From Actinomycetota bacterium (lineage in GTDB: Bacteria > Actinomycetota > Acidimicrobiia > Acidimicrobiales > Ilumatobacteraceae), in NCBI GenBank assembly GCA_009702755.1, contig WLHL01000010.1, forward strand, positions 1 through 46,246: a stretch of 46,246 nt of DNA. The letters run 5' to 3'. Below, one piece after another: positions 1-7,232 of the stretch. How positions within the stretch are numbered: the first letter of the stretch is position 1; every line of letters begins with the position of its first letter. Made by a program: the position numbers and the translations under genes. The notes under the pieces are model-generated. The model was not told where the DNA came from and searched no databases. It worked only from the letters and a program-made list of their open reading frames with translations.

Positions 1-2
1 CT

Positions 3-41
3 TCCATCGCAGCAGCTCGTGAAGCAAGCGGATTGAAGTAA
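3..41 (+). CDS. C-terminal tail of an upstream gene (partial)
   Basis: An open frame enters from the left edge and ends with TAA at 39-41, coding for a short Ala-rich tail that ends in GLK. It stops four bases before the SDR start, so it is probably the last 12 codons of the preceding gene of the same operon. Nothing more can be said about its function. Confidence 0.4.
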   Translation, partial: SIAAAREASGLK

Positions 42-45
42 CTCA

Positions 46-825
46 ATGGATCTGGGAATAAAAGGCCGTTGGGCCATACTTGCTGGCTCCAGTCGCGGAC
101 TCGGGCGAGCATGCGCGGAAAGCATTGCGCGCGAAGGCGTCAACGTTGTCATCAATGGTCGCAGCCAAGAAGACGTTGATGTTGCAGTAGGGGAGTTGAT
201 GTCTCGTTATGGCGTACAGGCCATTGGAGTAGTGGGCGATTCGGCAGTATCGAATGTGCAGGATGAACTATTGGCCGTTTGCCCAACGCCAGACATTCTC
301 TTGCTGAATGGTCAAGGGCCATCACCAAAGACCTTTCTCGATATTGAAATCGAAGACTGGAATGCCGCTGTGTTGCAAGCACTCACTGGTCCACTAGGGC
401 TAGTGCAACGCGTTGTGCCTGGCATGAGAGAGCGCAGGTTTGGTCGCATCGTTGCCGTTAGTTCGGCAATGGTGAAATCACCTAATTCATTGATGAGCTT
501 GTCGCACGGGACTCGACTGGGTCTCACAGGAGTGTTGAAGGGTTTGTCAAAAGACCTCGCAAAATTCAACATCACAGTGAACCAGTTGTTGCCTGAAAGA
601 TTTGACACTGCACGTCAGGAACAAATGGCTCATGTCGCAATGAAGATGCTTGGGATCACGTACGAAGAAGCGCGTGCGCAACAGATTGCGTCAATCAAAG
701 CGGGCCGACTTGGACGTCCCGACGAATTTGGTGATGCGTTTGCATTTCTCTGTGCGGCACAAGCCGGATACATCAGTGGTCAAAATCTGCAACTTGATGG
801 TGGCAGTTATGAAGGAGTCTTCTAA
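46..825 (+). CDS. SDR-family protein with degenerate catalytic residues
   Basis: 259-residue Rossmann-fold protein of the short-chain dehydrogenase/reductase family, of usual length. The cofactor motif is G14-x3-G18-x-G20, and the catalytic-type serine lies at 139-140. The YxxxK position, 13 residues further on, reads SHGTR (153-157), so the catalytic Tyr is Ser and the Lys is Arg; the NNAG motif is also replaced by NGQG. A C-terminal SGQNLQLDGG segment is typical of the family. From memory, an SDR subgroup with NGAR-like motifs lacks the Tyr, so this is likely a natural divergent group and not a broken gene. It may use another acid/base or be non-reductive. It overlaps the next gene by one base (TAATG), so it is co-translated with two flavin-dependent oxygenase-like genes. 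The substrate is unknown. Confidence 0.85.
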   Translation: MDLGIKGRWAILAGSSRGLGRACAESIAREGVNVVINGRSQEDVDVAVGELMSRYGVQAIGVVGDSAVSNVQDELLAVCPTPDILLLNGQGPSPKTFLDIEIEDWNAAVLQALTGPLGLVQRVVPGMRERRFGRIVAVSSAMVKSPNSLMSLSHGTRLGLTGVLKGLSKDLAKFNITVNQLLPERFDTARQEQMAHVAMKMLGITYEEARAQQIASIKAGRLGRPDEFGDAFAFLCAAQAGYISGQNLQLDGGSYEGVF

Positions 826-1976
826 TGACAATGACAAGCTCTCGCACGAATAACTACGTTGCCAGACCAATTGAACAGTTGGTCAGTGAGATCTCTGCAT
901 TGCATTCGCAATTTGATGCAACCGCAGCAGAGTCGGAAGAACTGGGCGATGCGCCGCAGGAATTAGTAGACCTCATGCGCCAGATTCGCGTACCGATGAT
1001 TAAGGCACCGATTGAGGCTGGTGGTGATCGACTCTTGTTGGCCGATCAGTGTCGCTATTTCACCGCATTGAGTTATTCAAACGCGACAGCAGCATGGACT
1101 GGCTTTAACCACGCAGGTGCTGCAGCTGCCGCTGGGTCACGCCTGAGTGATGAAGGCCTTGAATTGCTCTTCGGATCCGACCCATCTCCGTTTCTTGCTG
1201 CGGTGGCATTACCAACAGGAACATTTACCCGTGTTGACGGTGGCGTATTGATGAACGGTACGTGGAACTATGCAAGTGGAGTTCGCCACGCTGATTGGGC
1301 AATGTTGACTGCGATTGAAGCTTCAGACCAACCTTCGGTCACTCTTGCAGTCATTCGTACAGCCGAAGCCACAGTGCATGGGGACTGGAATGTCATGGCG
1401 CTGAAGGGAACCGGCAGCGTGTCGATTACAGCGAAGGATGTGTTTGTTCCGACAGCATTAACAGTTAACCCAATGGAACCCCCCAAGCGCGGTGGTGCGA
1501 TTTTTGGGCTCAACTATCCGGTGTTTGTCGCTGGTGAAAACCTTGGGTTTACATTTGGTGCCTGCACGCGATTCATTGATGAACTTGTTGTGTATGCACG
1601 TGGTAAATCACGCGGCTTTGATGGTCGACTTGCTGATCGTGGTGCATTTCAATATGAACTCGGTCGCAGTGCACAACAACTTAAAGCCGTACAAGCCCAT
1701 GCGCTTGCCACACTTGCTGAAGTCGATGTTGCTATGGAGAATGGTCGTGAATTCAGTGCGAGAGATGAAGCTGGCGTGACTGCCATGACTGCATATTGCA
1801 CAGAGACTGCCGTCGCTGCCATTTCCCGACTCATGAGTTTTGCCGGCGCTGGTGCTTTGTTCAATACAAGCCCCTTACAGCGTTGTTTCAGAGATGCCCA
1901 AGGTTCTGCACAACACCTCGTGGCGTCGAATCAGTCGCTTGATAAATACGGTGCTGCATTGCTGGCGGACTCGTAG
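825..1976 (+). CDS. Acyl-CoA dehydrogenase-fold flavin-dependent monooxygenase (HsaA/DszC type)
   Basis: 383 residues with the acyl-CoA dehydrogenase fold: helical N-domain, central beta domain around 115-215, and a C-terminal helical domain of the Acyl-CoA_dh_2 type ending in PLQRCFRDAQGSAQHL. That C-terminus resembles two-component group D monooxygenases such as HsaA (steroid ring hydroxylation) and DszC, which take reduced flavin from a separate reductase. A true acyl-CoA dehydrogenase role is less likely. It starts on the ATG overlapping the SDR stop, with a GAAGGAG ribosome site at 811-817. It lies between an SDR and an aromatic-type FAD hydroxylase, so the operon probably degrades a cyclic or aromatic compound. 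No flavin reductase gene is adjacent. Confidence 0.8.
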   Translation: MTMTSSRTNNYVARPIEQLVSEISALHSQFDATAAESEELGDAPQELVDLMRQIRVPMIKAPIEAGGDRLLLADQCRYFTALSYSNATAAWTGFNHAGAAAAAGSRLSDEGLELLFGSDPSPFLAAVALPTGTFTRVDGGVLMNGTWNYASGVRHADWAMLTAIEASDQPSVTLAVIRTAEATVHGDWNVMALKGTGSVSITAKDVFVPTALTVNPMEPPKRGGAIFGLNYPVFVAGENLGFTFGACTRFIDELVVYARGKSRGFDGRLADRGAFQYELGRSAQQLKAVQAHALATLAEVDVAMENGREFSARDEAGVTAMTAYCTETAVAAISRLMSFAGAGALFNTSPLQRCFRDAQGSAQHLVASNQSLDKYGAALLADS

Positions 1977-1978
1977 TA

Positions 1979-3160
1979 ATGAAGATTGCGATTGTTGGTG
2001 GCGGAATTGGTGGGCTCACAACAGCTCTCGCGTTGTCGCAGAACTCGCATGACATCACAGTCTTTGAACGTTCTGCGGGAATCAGAGAGATTGGCGCAGG
2101 TGTACAAATCAGTCCTAATGCCGGGCGTCTCCTGCATTCACTAGGCCTCGGCACCGCGTATTCAGATATCTCTGTTAATCCACATCGAGTGGTGCTTCGT
2201 CGCTGGGAGGATGACTCCATTATTCGAGCGACCGATCTTGATGAAAGTTTTATCTCCCAACATCACGTTCCTCTTGCAAACGTGGCGCGTAACGAATTGG
2301 TAGAAATTCTCGGAAATGCAGTTGCTGCTTGCACAAATGTGACATTGAAGTTCTCAACACATGTTGTCTCAGTCGAACCAGGTGAGTCGTCATCCAAGGT
2401 TCTTTTCTCAGATGGCTCTTCGCAATCTTTCGACATCGTGATCGGTGCTGACGGCATTCATTCAGTTGTTCGTCGATGCGTTGGGGCTGCTGATAAGCCT
2501 CGCTTTAGCGGCTCAGCTGCATATCGCGCGTTAGTGCCGCGAAGTTCAGTGGAAGATTTGCCGATTGATGTGACGAACCGCATGGGGCCCGACCGCCATG
2601 TCGTGAGTTACTTCATTGGTCGAAATCGCAGTCACCTCAACCTCGTTTGTATTTCGCCAGAAGATTCTTGGGAGTCCGAATCATGGACTGAACAAGGAAC
2701 GAAGGAAGATTTGTATTCACGATTCGAAGGTTGGTCTTCTGACTTCCTTTCACTGCTCGACCGAGTGGAAGAACCAGTCTTTCGGTGGGCGTTGTATGAC
2801 CGTGAACCATTGGAGCAGTGGGGATTAGGCACGACCACTTTGTTGGGTGATGCGTGTCATCCGATGCTTCCATTTATGGCGCAAGGCTCCTGTCAAGCAA
2901 TAGAAGATGCAGTAGTTCTTGCTCGTTGTTTGTCAGGTGTGGGCACGAGTAGCGCATCAGATTCGTTGCGTAGATATGAAGATGTTCGGCAGGGTCGGAC
3001 AGCACAGGTGCAAACGTCATCAGTCATGAACAGAGATCTTTTCCACATGGTTGATGGCCAAGAGCAGCGCGACCGAGACATGATCTTCTCAATTAGCCCG
3101 CCGGGAATGTCCATTCTCGACTGGGTGTATGAGTACGACGCGCTCACAGTTGCTATCTAG
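1979..3160 (+). CDS. FAD-dependent monooxygenase, salicylate/6-hydroxynicotinate hydroxylase type
   Basis: 393-residue single-component flavoprotein hydroxylase (PHBH/UbiH fold). Visible motifs are the N-terminal GGGIGG at 7-12 followed by a Glu at the end of beta-2 (FER), the ADG motif at 157-159 that contacts FAD and NAD(P)H, and the GD motif at 290-291 followed by CHPMLPFMAQG. These enzymes insert one oxygen into an aromatic or enol ring with NAD(P)H. The start is an ATG two bases after the stop of the preceding gene, so it is the third gene of a tight operon. Its 3' end overlaps the convergent MFS gene by eight bases. Exact substrate unknown; the resemblance is to salicylate 1-hydroxylase-like proteins. 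Confidence 0.85.
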   Translation: MKIAIVGGGIGGLTTALALSQNSHDITVFERSAGIREIGAGVQISPNAGRLLHSLGLGTAYSDISVNPHRVVLRRWEDDSIIRATDLDESFISQHHVPLANVARNELVEILGNAVAACTNVTLKFSTHVVSVEPGESSSKVLFSDGSSQSFDIVIGADGIHSVVRRCVGAADKPRFSGSAAYRALVPRSSVEDLPIDVTNRMGPDRHVVSYFIGRNRSHLNLVCISPEDSWESESWTEQGTKEDLYSRFEGWSSDFLSLLDRVEEPVFRWALYDREPLEQWGLGTTTLLGDACHPMLPFMAQGSCQAIEDAVVLARCLSGVGTSSASDSLRRYEDVRQGRTAQVQTSSVMNRDLFHMVDGQEQRDRDMIFSISPPGMSILDWVYEYDALTVAI

Positions 3161-4385
3161 ACACGCCATCGTCAGGCAACGCGTTGACGCTGAGGTGACG
3201 AAGTGGGCCGAGAAAGCCCACCAGAAGAGTGACGGCAATGAACAATGCCCCGATCACGAATAGCAATGGCGCAATAGCAATCGATTGCACAATCAAGCCC
3301 AGTGCCAAGGTGCCAGCGGGAAGCGCTAAGTGCGTGAGAGAAAACTGTGTGCCAAACACAGGGCCATGCAGATGTTGCGGCACTCGTCGTTGTACTAAGT
3401 AGTTGGTCAATGGGCTGACGGGGCCGAATGCAAGTCCGAGTGCAAGCCCAAGACCGATAAATGCGATTGCGTCGGGGAGGAATGCCATTGCGCACACCAC
3501 TGCACCGATGAGCGACATCGAAATAACCACCAGATTCCTGGGCGACAGGATGCGAACGGCACGATGGAACTGCAGTGCACCGATCACGATGCCGACAGAC
3601 ATCGCTGACAATACAAAGCCCAATGTCTGCGGCTCGTCTAGGTCTTGGAAGTAGCGCGAGAGCACGATGGATTCAACCGGCATATAGATGGCGGTGAGCA
3701 TTGTGTAGAGACCGACGAGTGACAACAGCGGTTTGTCGAGCCACAGAGTGCTCACACCAAGGCGTGTTTCGCCGACAACGTTGCTGACGGAGAAGGCCTT
3801 GCCTTTCTCGCCCCGCACAGTGATGACTGGAATGAAGGATGCGGTTGCCGAAGCAAAAACAAATACAACTGCAATCACATAGAAGGTCGCGTTCACGCCG
3901 ATGATGCTGATTGCCAATGCTGCTGCTGTGGGGCCGATCACAGTGCCGATAGTTGCAACGGCTTCATAGGTGCCGTTGAACTTGGTGAGGGAGAGCCCTT
4001 CCTTTTCAACAACTGGCTGAATGAGTGACTTGCGAGCGGTTGCACCTGCAGGGTCAAACATTGCTCCGACAATTGCAATGACAAGAAGAGATGCAATGTT
4101 GAGTCCGAACACTGTTCCGATGATGGGAAAGAGGACTACCGACGTGGCTGAGATGATGTCGGCCCATACGGATACAGGACGGGCACCGAGAACTGCAATC
4201 AGTCCGCCAATGAGTGGGGCAGTAAAGATGACGGAGAGGCCACTAAGCCCCAGAACAATTCCTGCTTGCGCCGATGATCCTGTTGTTTCCAGAACCAACC
4301 ATGGGATTGCAACATGAACGGCAGAGTTTCCAGCAGCGCCAAAGAACGCCGATAATGCGAGCAGCTTGCTGTGGCTCACCTTCAC
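3153..4385 (-). CDS. MFS transporter (EntS/drug-exporter type)
   Basis: 410 residues, almost entirely hydrophobic, with about 12 predicted membrane spans and the cytoplasmic charged loop after helix 6 expected of the major facilitator superfamily. It resembles the MFS_3/EntS group of exporters of small molecules or siderophores, though the substrate cannot be read from sequence. The start ATG overlaps the stop of the flavocytochrome gene upstream by four bases (ATGA), so the two are translationally coupled. Pairing with a ferric-reductase-like protein makes iron- or siderophore-related export possible, but that is inference. The 3' end runs eight bases into the convergent monooxygenase gene. 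Confidence 0.8.
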   Translation of the reverse strand: MKVSHSKLLALSAFFGAAGNSAVHVAIPWLVLETTGSSAQAGIVLGLSGLSVIFTAPLIGGLIAVLGARPVSVWADIISATSVVLFPIIGTVFGLNIASLLVIAIVGAMFDPAGATARKSLIQPVVEKEGLSLTKFNGTYEAVATIGTVIGPTAAALAISIIGVNATFYVIAVVFVFASATASFIPVITVRGEKGKAFSVSNVVGETRLGVSTLWLDKPLLSLVGLYTMLTAIYMPVESIVLSRYFQDLDEPQTLGFVLSAMSVGIVIGALQFHRAVRILSPRNLVVISMSLIGAVVCAMAFLPDAIAFIGLGLALGLAFGPVSPLTNYLVQRRVPQHLHGPVFGTQFSLTHLALPAGTLALGLIVQSIAIAPLLFVIGALFIAVTLLVGFLGPLRHLSVNALPDDGVSR

Positions 4386-5800
4386 CTCGTTAGCACAGAG
4401 CGAACAAGATCATCAACGTAGCGAGACATGTCTGGTCCAACTCCGCTACGAATGTCAAAGCCTTCAATGTGAATGTGGCGCGCACCGTGTTGACGCAGTC
4501 CGCTCTTCATTGATTTGACGAGGGAATCAGGTCCGCACATCACGATGTGTGTATTTCGTAAGTCCTGATCATCAATTGCTGTGATCACATGATCGGGCTG
4601 AATGCGGTTCTTCTCGTCAGACGCATGCAGATGGAGATGAATATGCCCATCTCGTGCAGCCTGTTCAAGAGCGGTGATTGCAGGCGCAGTCGCTCTGGAG
4701 GGAACGCAATAGAAGAGGTGTGGGGTTGGTCTGTCATCAGGTAACTGCGAAATGGAGGCACCCAAGAATGGCGTGATTCCTACGCCACCAGCAATCCACA
4801 CAACATGGTCGACGTGCTTGTGGGGGATGGGGGCTAAACGTCCGTACGCACCTTCCACAACAACGCGGTCGTTCACAGCAAGTGACTCGATGAGGTGATG
4901 AGTCCAATCACCCAGATCACGGATGACGAATCGGAGAACAGGCTCATCTGGTGACGATGCAATGGTGAACGGATGTGGTTCCCGCAAACCAGGGACTTTC
5001 ACTGTGAGAAAAGCGAACTGACCCAGTTGATACTTGAGTGGTTTACCAATGGGTTCGAGCTCAATCGTGATGACATTGCCGGTGTGTTCTATGTGTGAGA
5101 CACGATGAAGTTTTCCTTTGCGGAACATGTCGCGCCACACCACTCGATACACCCATGCGGCAATTCCAAGAAACATGAACCCCGTGAACCATGCACCCCA
5201 GAATGAATCATTTGCATAGGGCTTTGTTGCTGTGTAGAAGTGCCAGCACGCAAATGCATACGGAAGAATCAGAAGCTTGTGGGTGAAACGCCACCATCGA
5301 GTGGGAATCCAGCGGAGAAGACTGATTCCCACGAGGATGTAAAGAAGGGTTGATCCAGTCTCGGCTAAGTCTTCAGCTGCGTCGGCAACGTCCCGAGATG
5401 CTCCGCGGATTCCTTTGATGTCGTCTGTTGTTTCCATATGAAGCCACATGGCACCAACGGACAATGCGCCCAACCAGCGATGCCAGATATACATGCGATC
5501 GACGCCGCCAAAAATTTGTTCAAGTGGAAGCGCACGTGTGGAGAGAAGATTGCTCCACGTCATCATCATGATGGAAACAGACCCAATAAAGAGGGCAAAG
5601 GCAGCGTTGCCGTCGCCGATGGTGTCGGGGAAGGCGAGCCACCCTATGCAGATAGTGATGATTGCCAAGACGGGCCCAATCCACGTGGATGACACGTGCA
5701 GTGGCTGTGGTCTCTGAGGTTTGGTGAGGCGCCAATCAGAGCGTGTACCGAAAAGCTTCTTGATGAGGACTTCGGCTCGCTGAATCATGCTTTGGGGCAT
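4382..5800 (-). CDS. Ferric-reductase-like transmembrane flavocytochrome
   Basis: 472-residue membrane oxidoreductase of the ferric reductase/NADPH oxidase superfamily. The N-terminal half has about six membrane segments with two His pairs spaced 14 (HRW...WLH) and 13 (HKL...CWH) residues apart, the expected bis-haem ligands. The C-terminal half has an FAD-binding domain with HPFTIASS and a nucleotide-binding domain with AGGVGITPF and CGPDSL. It should carry electrons from NAD(P)H across the membrane to ferric iron, oxygen or another acceptor. An open frame continues 60 codons further upstream but is Cys-rich and unlike the family. I chose ATG 5800 because family length fits and a TATTGT box lies exactly six bases upstream (leaderless start). 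Coupled by a 4-bp overlap to the MFS gene. Confidence 0.85.
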   Translation of the reverse strand: MPQSMIQRAEVLIKKLFGTRSDWRLTKPQRPQPLHVSSTWIGPVLAIITICIGWLAFPDTIGDGNAAFALFIGSVSIMMMTWSNLLSTRALPLEQIFGGVDRMYIWHRWLGALSVGAMWLHMETTDDIKGIRGASRDVADAAEDLAETGSTLLYILVGISLLRWIPTRWWRFTHKLLILPYAFACWHFYTATKPYANDSFWGAWFTGFMFLGIAAWVYRVVWRDMFRKGKLHRVSHIEHTGNVITIELEPIGKPLKYQLGQFAFLTVKVPGLREPHPFTIASSPDEPVLRFVIRDLGDWTHHLIESLAVNDRVVVEGAYGRLAPIPHKHVDHVVWIAGGVGITPFLGASISQLPDDRPTPHLFYCVPSRATAPAITALEQAARDGHIHLHLHASDEKNRIQPDHVITAIDDQDLRNTHIVMCGPDSLVKSMKSGLRQHGARHIHIEGFDIRSGVGPDMSRYVDDLVRSVLTR

Positions 5801-5806
5801 CACGAG

Positions 5807-5812
5807 ACAATA
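5807..5812 (-). promoter_or_regulatory. -10 box (TATTGT) for leaderless flavocytochrome mRNA
   Basis: TATTGT on the minus strand, followed by six bases (CTCGTG) and the ATG at 5800. No Shine-Dalgarno sequence precedes the ATG. This fits the actinobacterial leaderless pattern, in which transcription begins at the start codon. Confidence 0.55.
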
Positions 5813-5842
5813 CTCGCGTCCGTCTGACTCGTGAGTGCAAGA

Positions 5843-6025
5843 ATGGGAATTGTGAACGAGAGCAATACAACGCAAACAGAGCCTGTTGCAGCGGCAACAT
5901 ATGACCAGTGCCGAGCTCGATATGGAACTTTCTCTGAATGCCAGTTGTGCGGTGCAGATCTGATTCCGGAACACGCTCACTACAAATGTCGCACGTGCGG
6001 CTGGCGCGATAGCTGCTGCGACTAG
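5843..6025 (+). CDS. Small zinc-ribbon protein
   Basis: About 60 residues. The C-terminal half carries two CxxC pairs and a terminal CC (CQLCGADLIPEHAHYKC, then CRTCGWRDSCCD), a compact zinc-ribbon or rubredoxin-like knuckle. I recall similar short actinobacterial proteins but no experimentally defined function. The start is uncertain: ATG 5843 is given, and GTG 5831 is an in-frame alternative; neither has a clear ribosome site or -10 box. It is divergent from the flavocytochrome gene (42 bases apart) and ends 65 bases before the TIGR03086 gene. The dense Cys/Gly pattern makes chance unlikely. Confidence 0.65.
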   Translation: MGIVNESNTTQTEPVAAATYDQCRARYGTFSECQLCGADLIPEHAHYKCRTCGWRDSCCD

Positions 6026-6078
6026 TTATTGGTGCCAGCACCTAGGTGTCTGGTGAATACATGCAAGGGCAACTGGGC

Positions 6079-6084
6079 TACTTT
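6079..6084 (+). promoter_or_regulatory. -10 box (TACTTT) for leaderless TIGR03086 gene
   Basis: TACTTT followed by six bases (TTGTCC) and ATG 6091. It lies inside the longer open frame that begins at GTG 6046, so it argues for the shorter start. Confidence 0.55.
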
Positions 6085-6090
6085 TTGTCC

Positions 6091-6654
6091 ATGTCTATTG
6101 CACTCCTTCAGTCCGCCATCAACAATTTCAGCGAAGAGTTAGAAAAGACCTCTGATGCCGATTGGGCAAAAGCAACCAAATGCGATGGCTGGGATGTCAC
6201 TGCACTTCTTCGCCACATTGTTGGTGGTGCGGTTTCCTGCAACATGGCACTTCGTGGAGCAAAGCGTGACGAACTCTCTCCGTTCTTTCATAACTATGAA
6301 TTCAGTGCAGATCCTCGTGCGGATTACGCCGCGGCTGTTGCGGATCATGTAAAGGCATTTGAGGCGATTGCAGATCCATCAACAGTGGTGGAGCATCCGA
6401 TGATGGATATGCCTGTTGGGCAATTGATGATGTTCCGAATTTGTGACTTCGCATTGCATGCATGGGACTTGGGCGTCGGTATGGGTCGTGAGGTTGTCCT
6501 TGACCCGGCAGTGGTTGAATTTGCATGGAATAGCTTGTCGCCGATGGCTCCGATGATCGGCAACCTCGGCATGTTCGGTGAAGGCCCCAGTGGCAATGTT
6601 CCAGAGTCTGCAGATCTTCAAGCGCGATTGATTGACCTCACGGGTCGCCGCTAG
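6091..6654 (+). CDS. TIGR03086-type DinB/mycothiol-isomerase-fold protein
   Basis: 187 residues with the four-helix DinB-like fold of the TIGR03086/maleylpyruvate-isomerase N-domain family. Visible family marks are the CDGWDVTALLRHIVGG segment near residues 32-47 and the DFALHAWDLGVG segment near 115-126, whose His residues are candidate metal ligands together with H43. Related enzymes use mycothiol, but most members of this subgroup have no known reaction. The open frame can be read from GTG 6046. I chose ATG 6091 because homologues start about 25 residues before the DW of the first motif and because a TACTTT box sits six bases upstream. The gene is convergent with the DUF1330 gene. Confidence 0.8.
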   Translation: MSIALLQSAINNFSEELEKTSDADWAKATKCDGWDVTALLRHIVGGAVSCNMALRGAKRDELSPFFHNYEFSADPRADYAAAVADHVKAFEAIADPSTVVEHPMMDMPVGQLMMFRICDFALHAWDLGVGMGREVVLDPAVVEFAWNSLSPMAPMIGNLGMFGEGPSGNVPESADLQARLIDLTGRR

Positions 6655-6676
6655 TCCCAGACGAACTTCGAAAAGT

Positions 6677-7078
6677 CTATTGAGCACTGAAGAGTTGAGA
6701 TAACTCAACCAGACGGCTGTCGAGAAGTGCTGCCTCACGAACTTTTGAAATCTCGCGATACTTCGAGTCGTCCAACTTGTCGATGAAGTGTTGACGAGTG
6801 GGGTAGCGCACAAGAATCGCAAGATCCCATTCTTCATCCCCGATGATCGTGTTCTTAGCAAGTCCCATCCAAATGGGTTCGCTTCCAAACTTCACATCTT
6901 CTTGATCGTTCAACTCTCCATAGCGACGAAATGCTTGATTGCCGGTCATGCCGTCTACTCCGTACCCATCGATTGCGACATCGCGAAACTTCAATAAGTT
7001 CAGCATGACGACAGGCTCATTTGGGTCTAGTAGCCGCATTGCGTCTAACGCTGTTTCGTTTGCTTCAACATGTGGCAT
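6677..7078 (-). CDS. DUF1330 family protein
   Basis: 133 residues with the ferredoxin-like alpha/beta fold of DUF1330. The PVVMLNLLKFR segment is the typical first strand, and the ILVRYPTRQHFID segment the typical later strand of small dimeric proteins related to EthD and antibiotic-biosynthesis monooxygenases. No reaction is established for the family. The open frame extends to a GTG at 7105, but ATG 7078 is preceded at exactly six bases by TACAGT, so I take the shorter form. It is transcribed divergently from the Baeyer-Villiger monooxygenase gene. Confidence 0.8.
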   Translation of the reverse strand: MPHVEANETALDAMRLLDPNEPVVMLNLLKFRDVAIDGYGVDGMTGNQAFRRYGELNDQEDVKFGSEPIWMGLAKNTIIGDEEWDLAILVRYPTRQHFIDKLDDSKYREISKVREAALLDSRLVELSQLFSAQ

Positions 7079-7084
7079 GTGGCC

Positions 7085-7090
7085 ACTGTA
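7085..7090 (-). promoter_or_regulatory. -10 box (TACAGT) for leaderless DUF1330 gene
   Basis: TACAGT on the minus strand, then six bases (GGCCAC) and ATG 7078; no Shine-Dalgarno sequence is visible. Confidence 0.5.
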
Positions 7091-7219
7091 TTGCCTAAGC
7101 GTCACAACATGAATGTATTGACTGCATTCAATCGCGATAACTCAATGTCTACCTCGGTCCTGGCTCCGTCGATTACTTCTAGATGGGTGCTCAACTCTGA
7201 ATGATTGTGGAAAGGCACA

Positions 7220-7225
7220 TAGTCT
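7220..7225 (+). promoter_or_regulatory. -10 box (TAGTCT) for the Baeyer-Villiger monooxygenase gene
   Basis: TAGTCT followed by seven bases and ATG 7233. The GAGGT within those seven bases could act as a weak ribosome site but is too close to the ATG, so a leaderless or near-leaderless mRNA is more likely. Confidence 0.5.
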
Positions 7226-7232
7226 GAGGTCT

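Noticed and set aside
5801-5980. 60-codon N-terminal extension of the flavocytochrome
   Set aside because: Cys-rich and unlike the family, overlaps the divergent zinc-ribbon gene, and a leaderless-type box supports ATG 5800.
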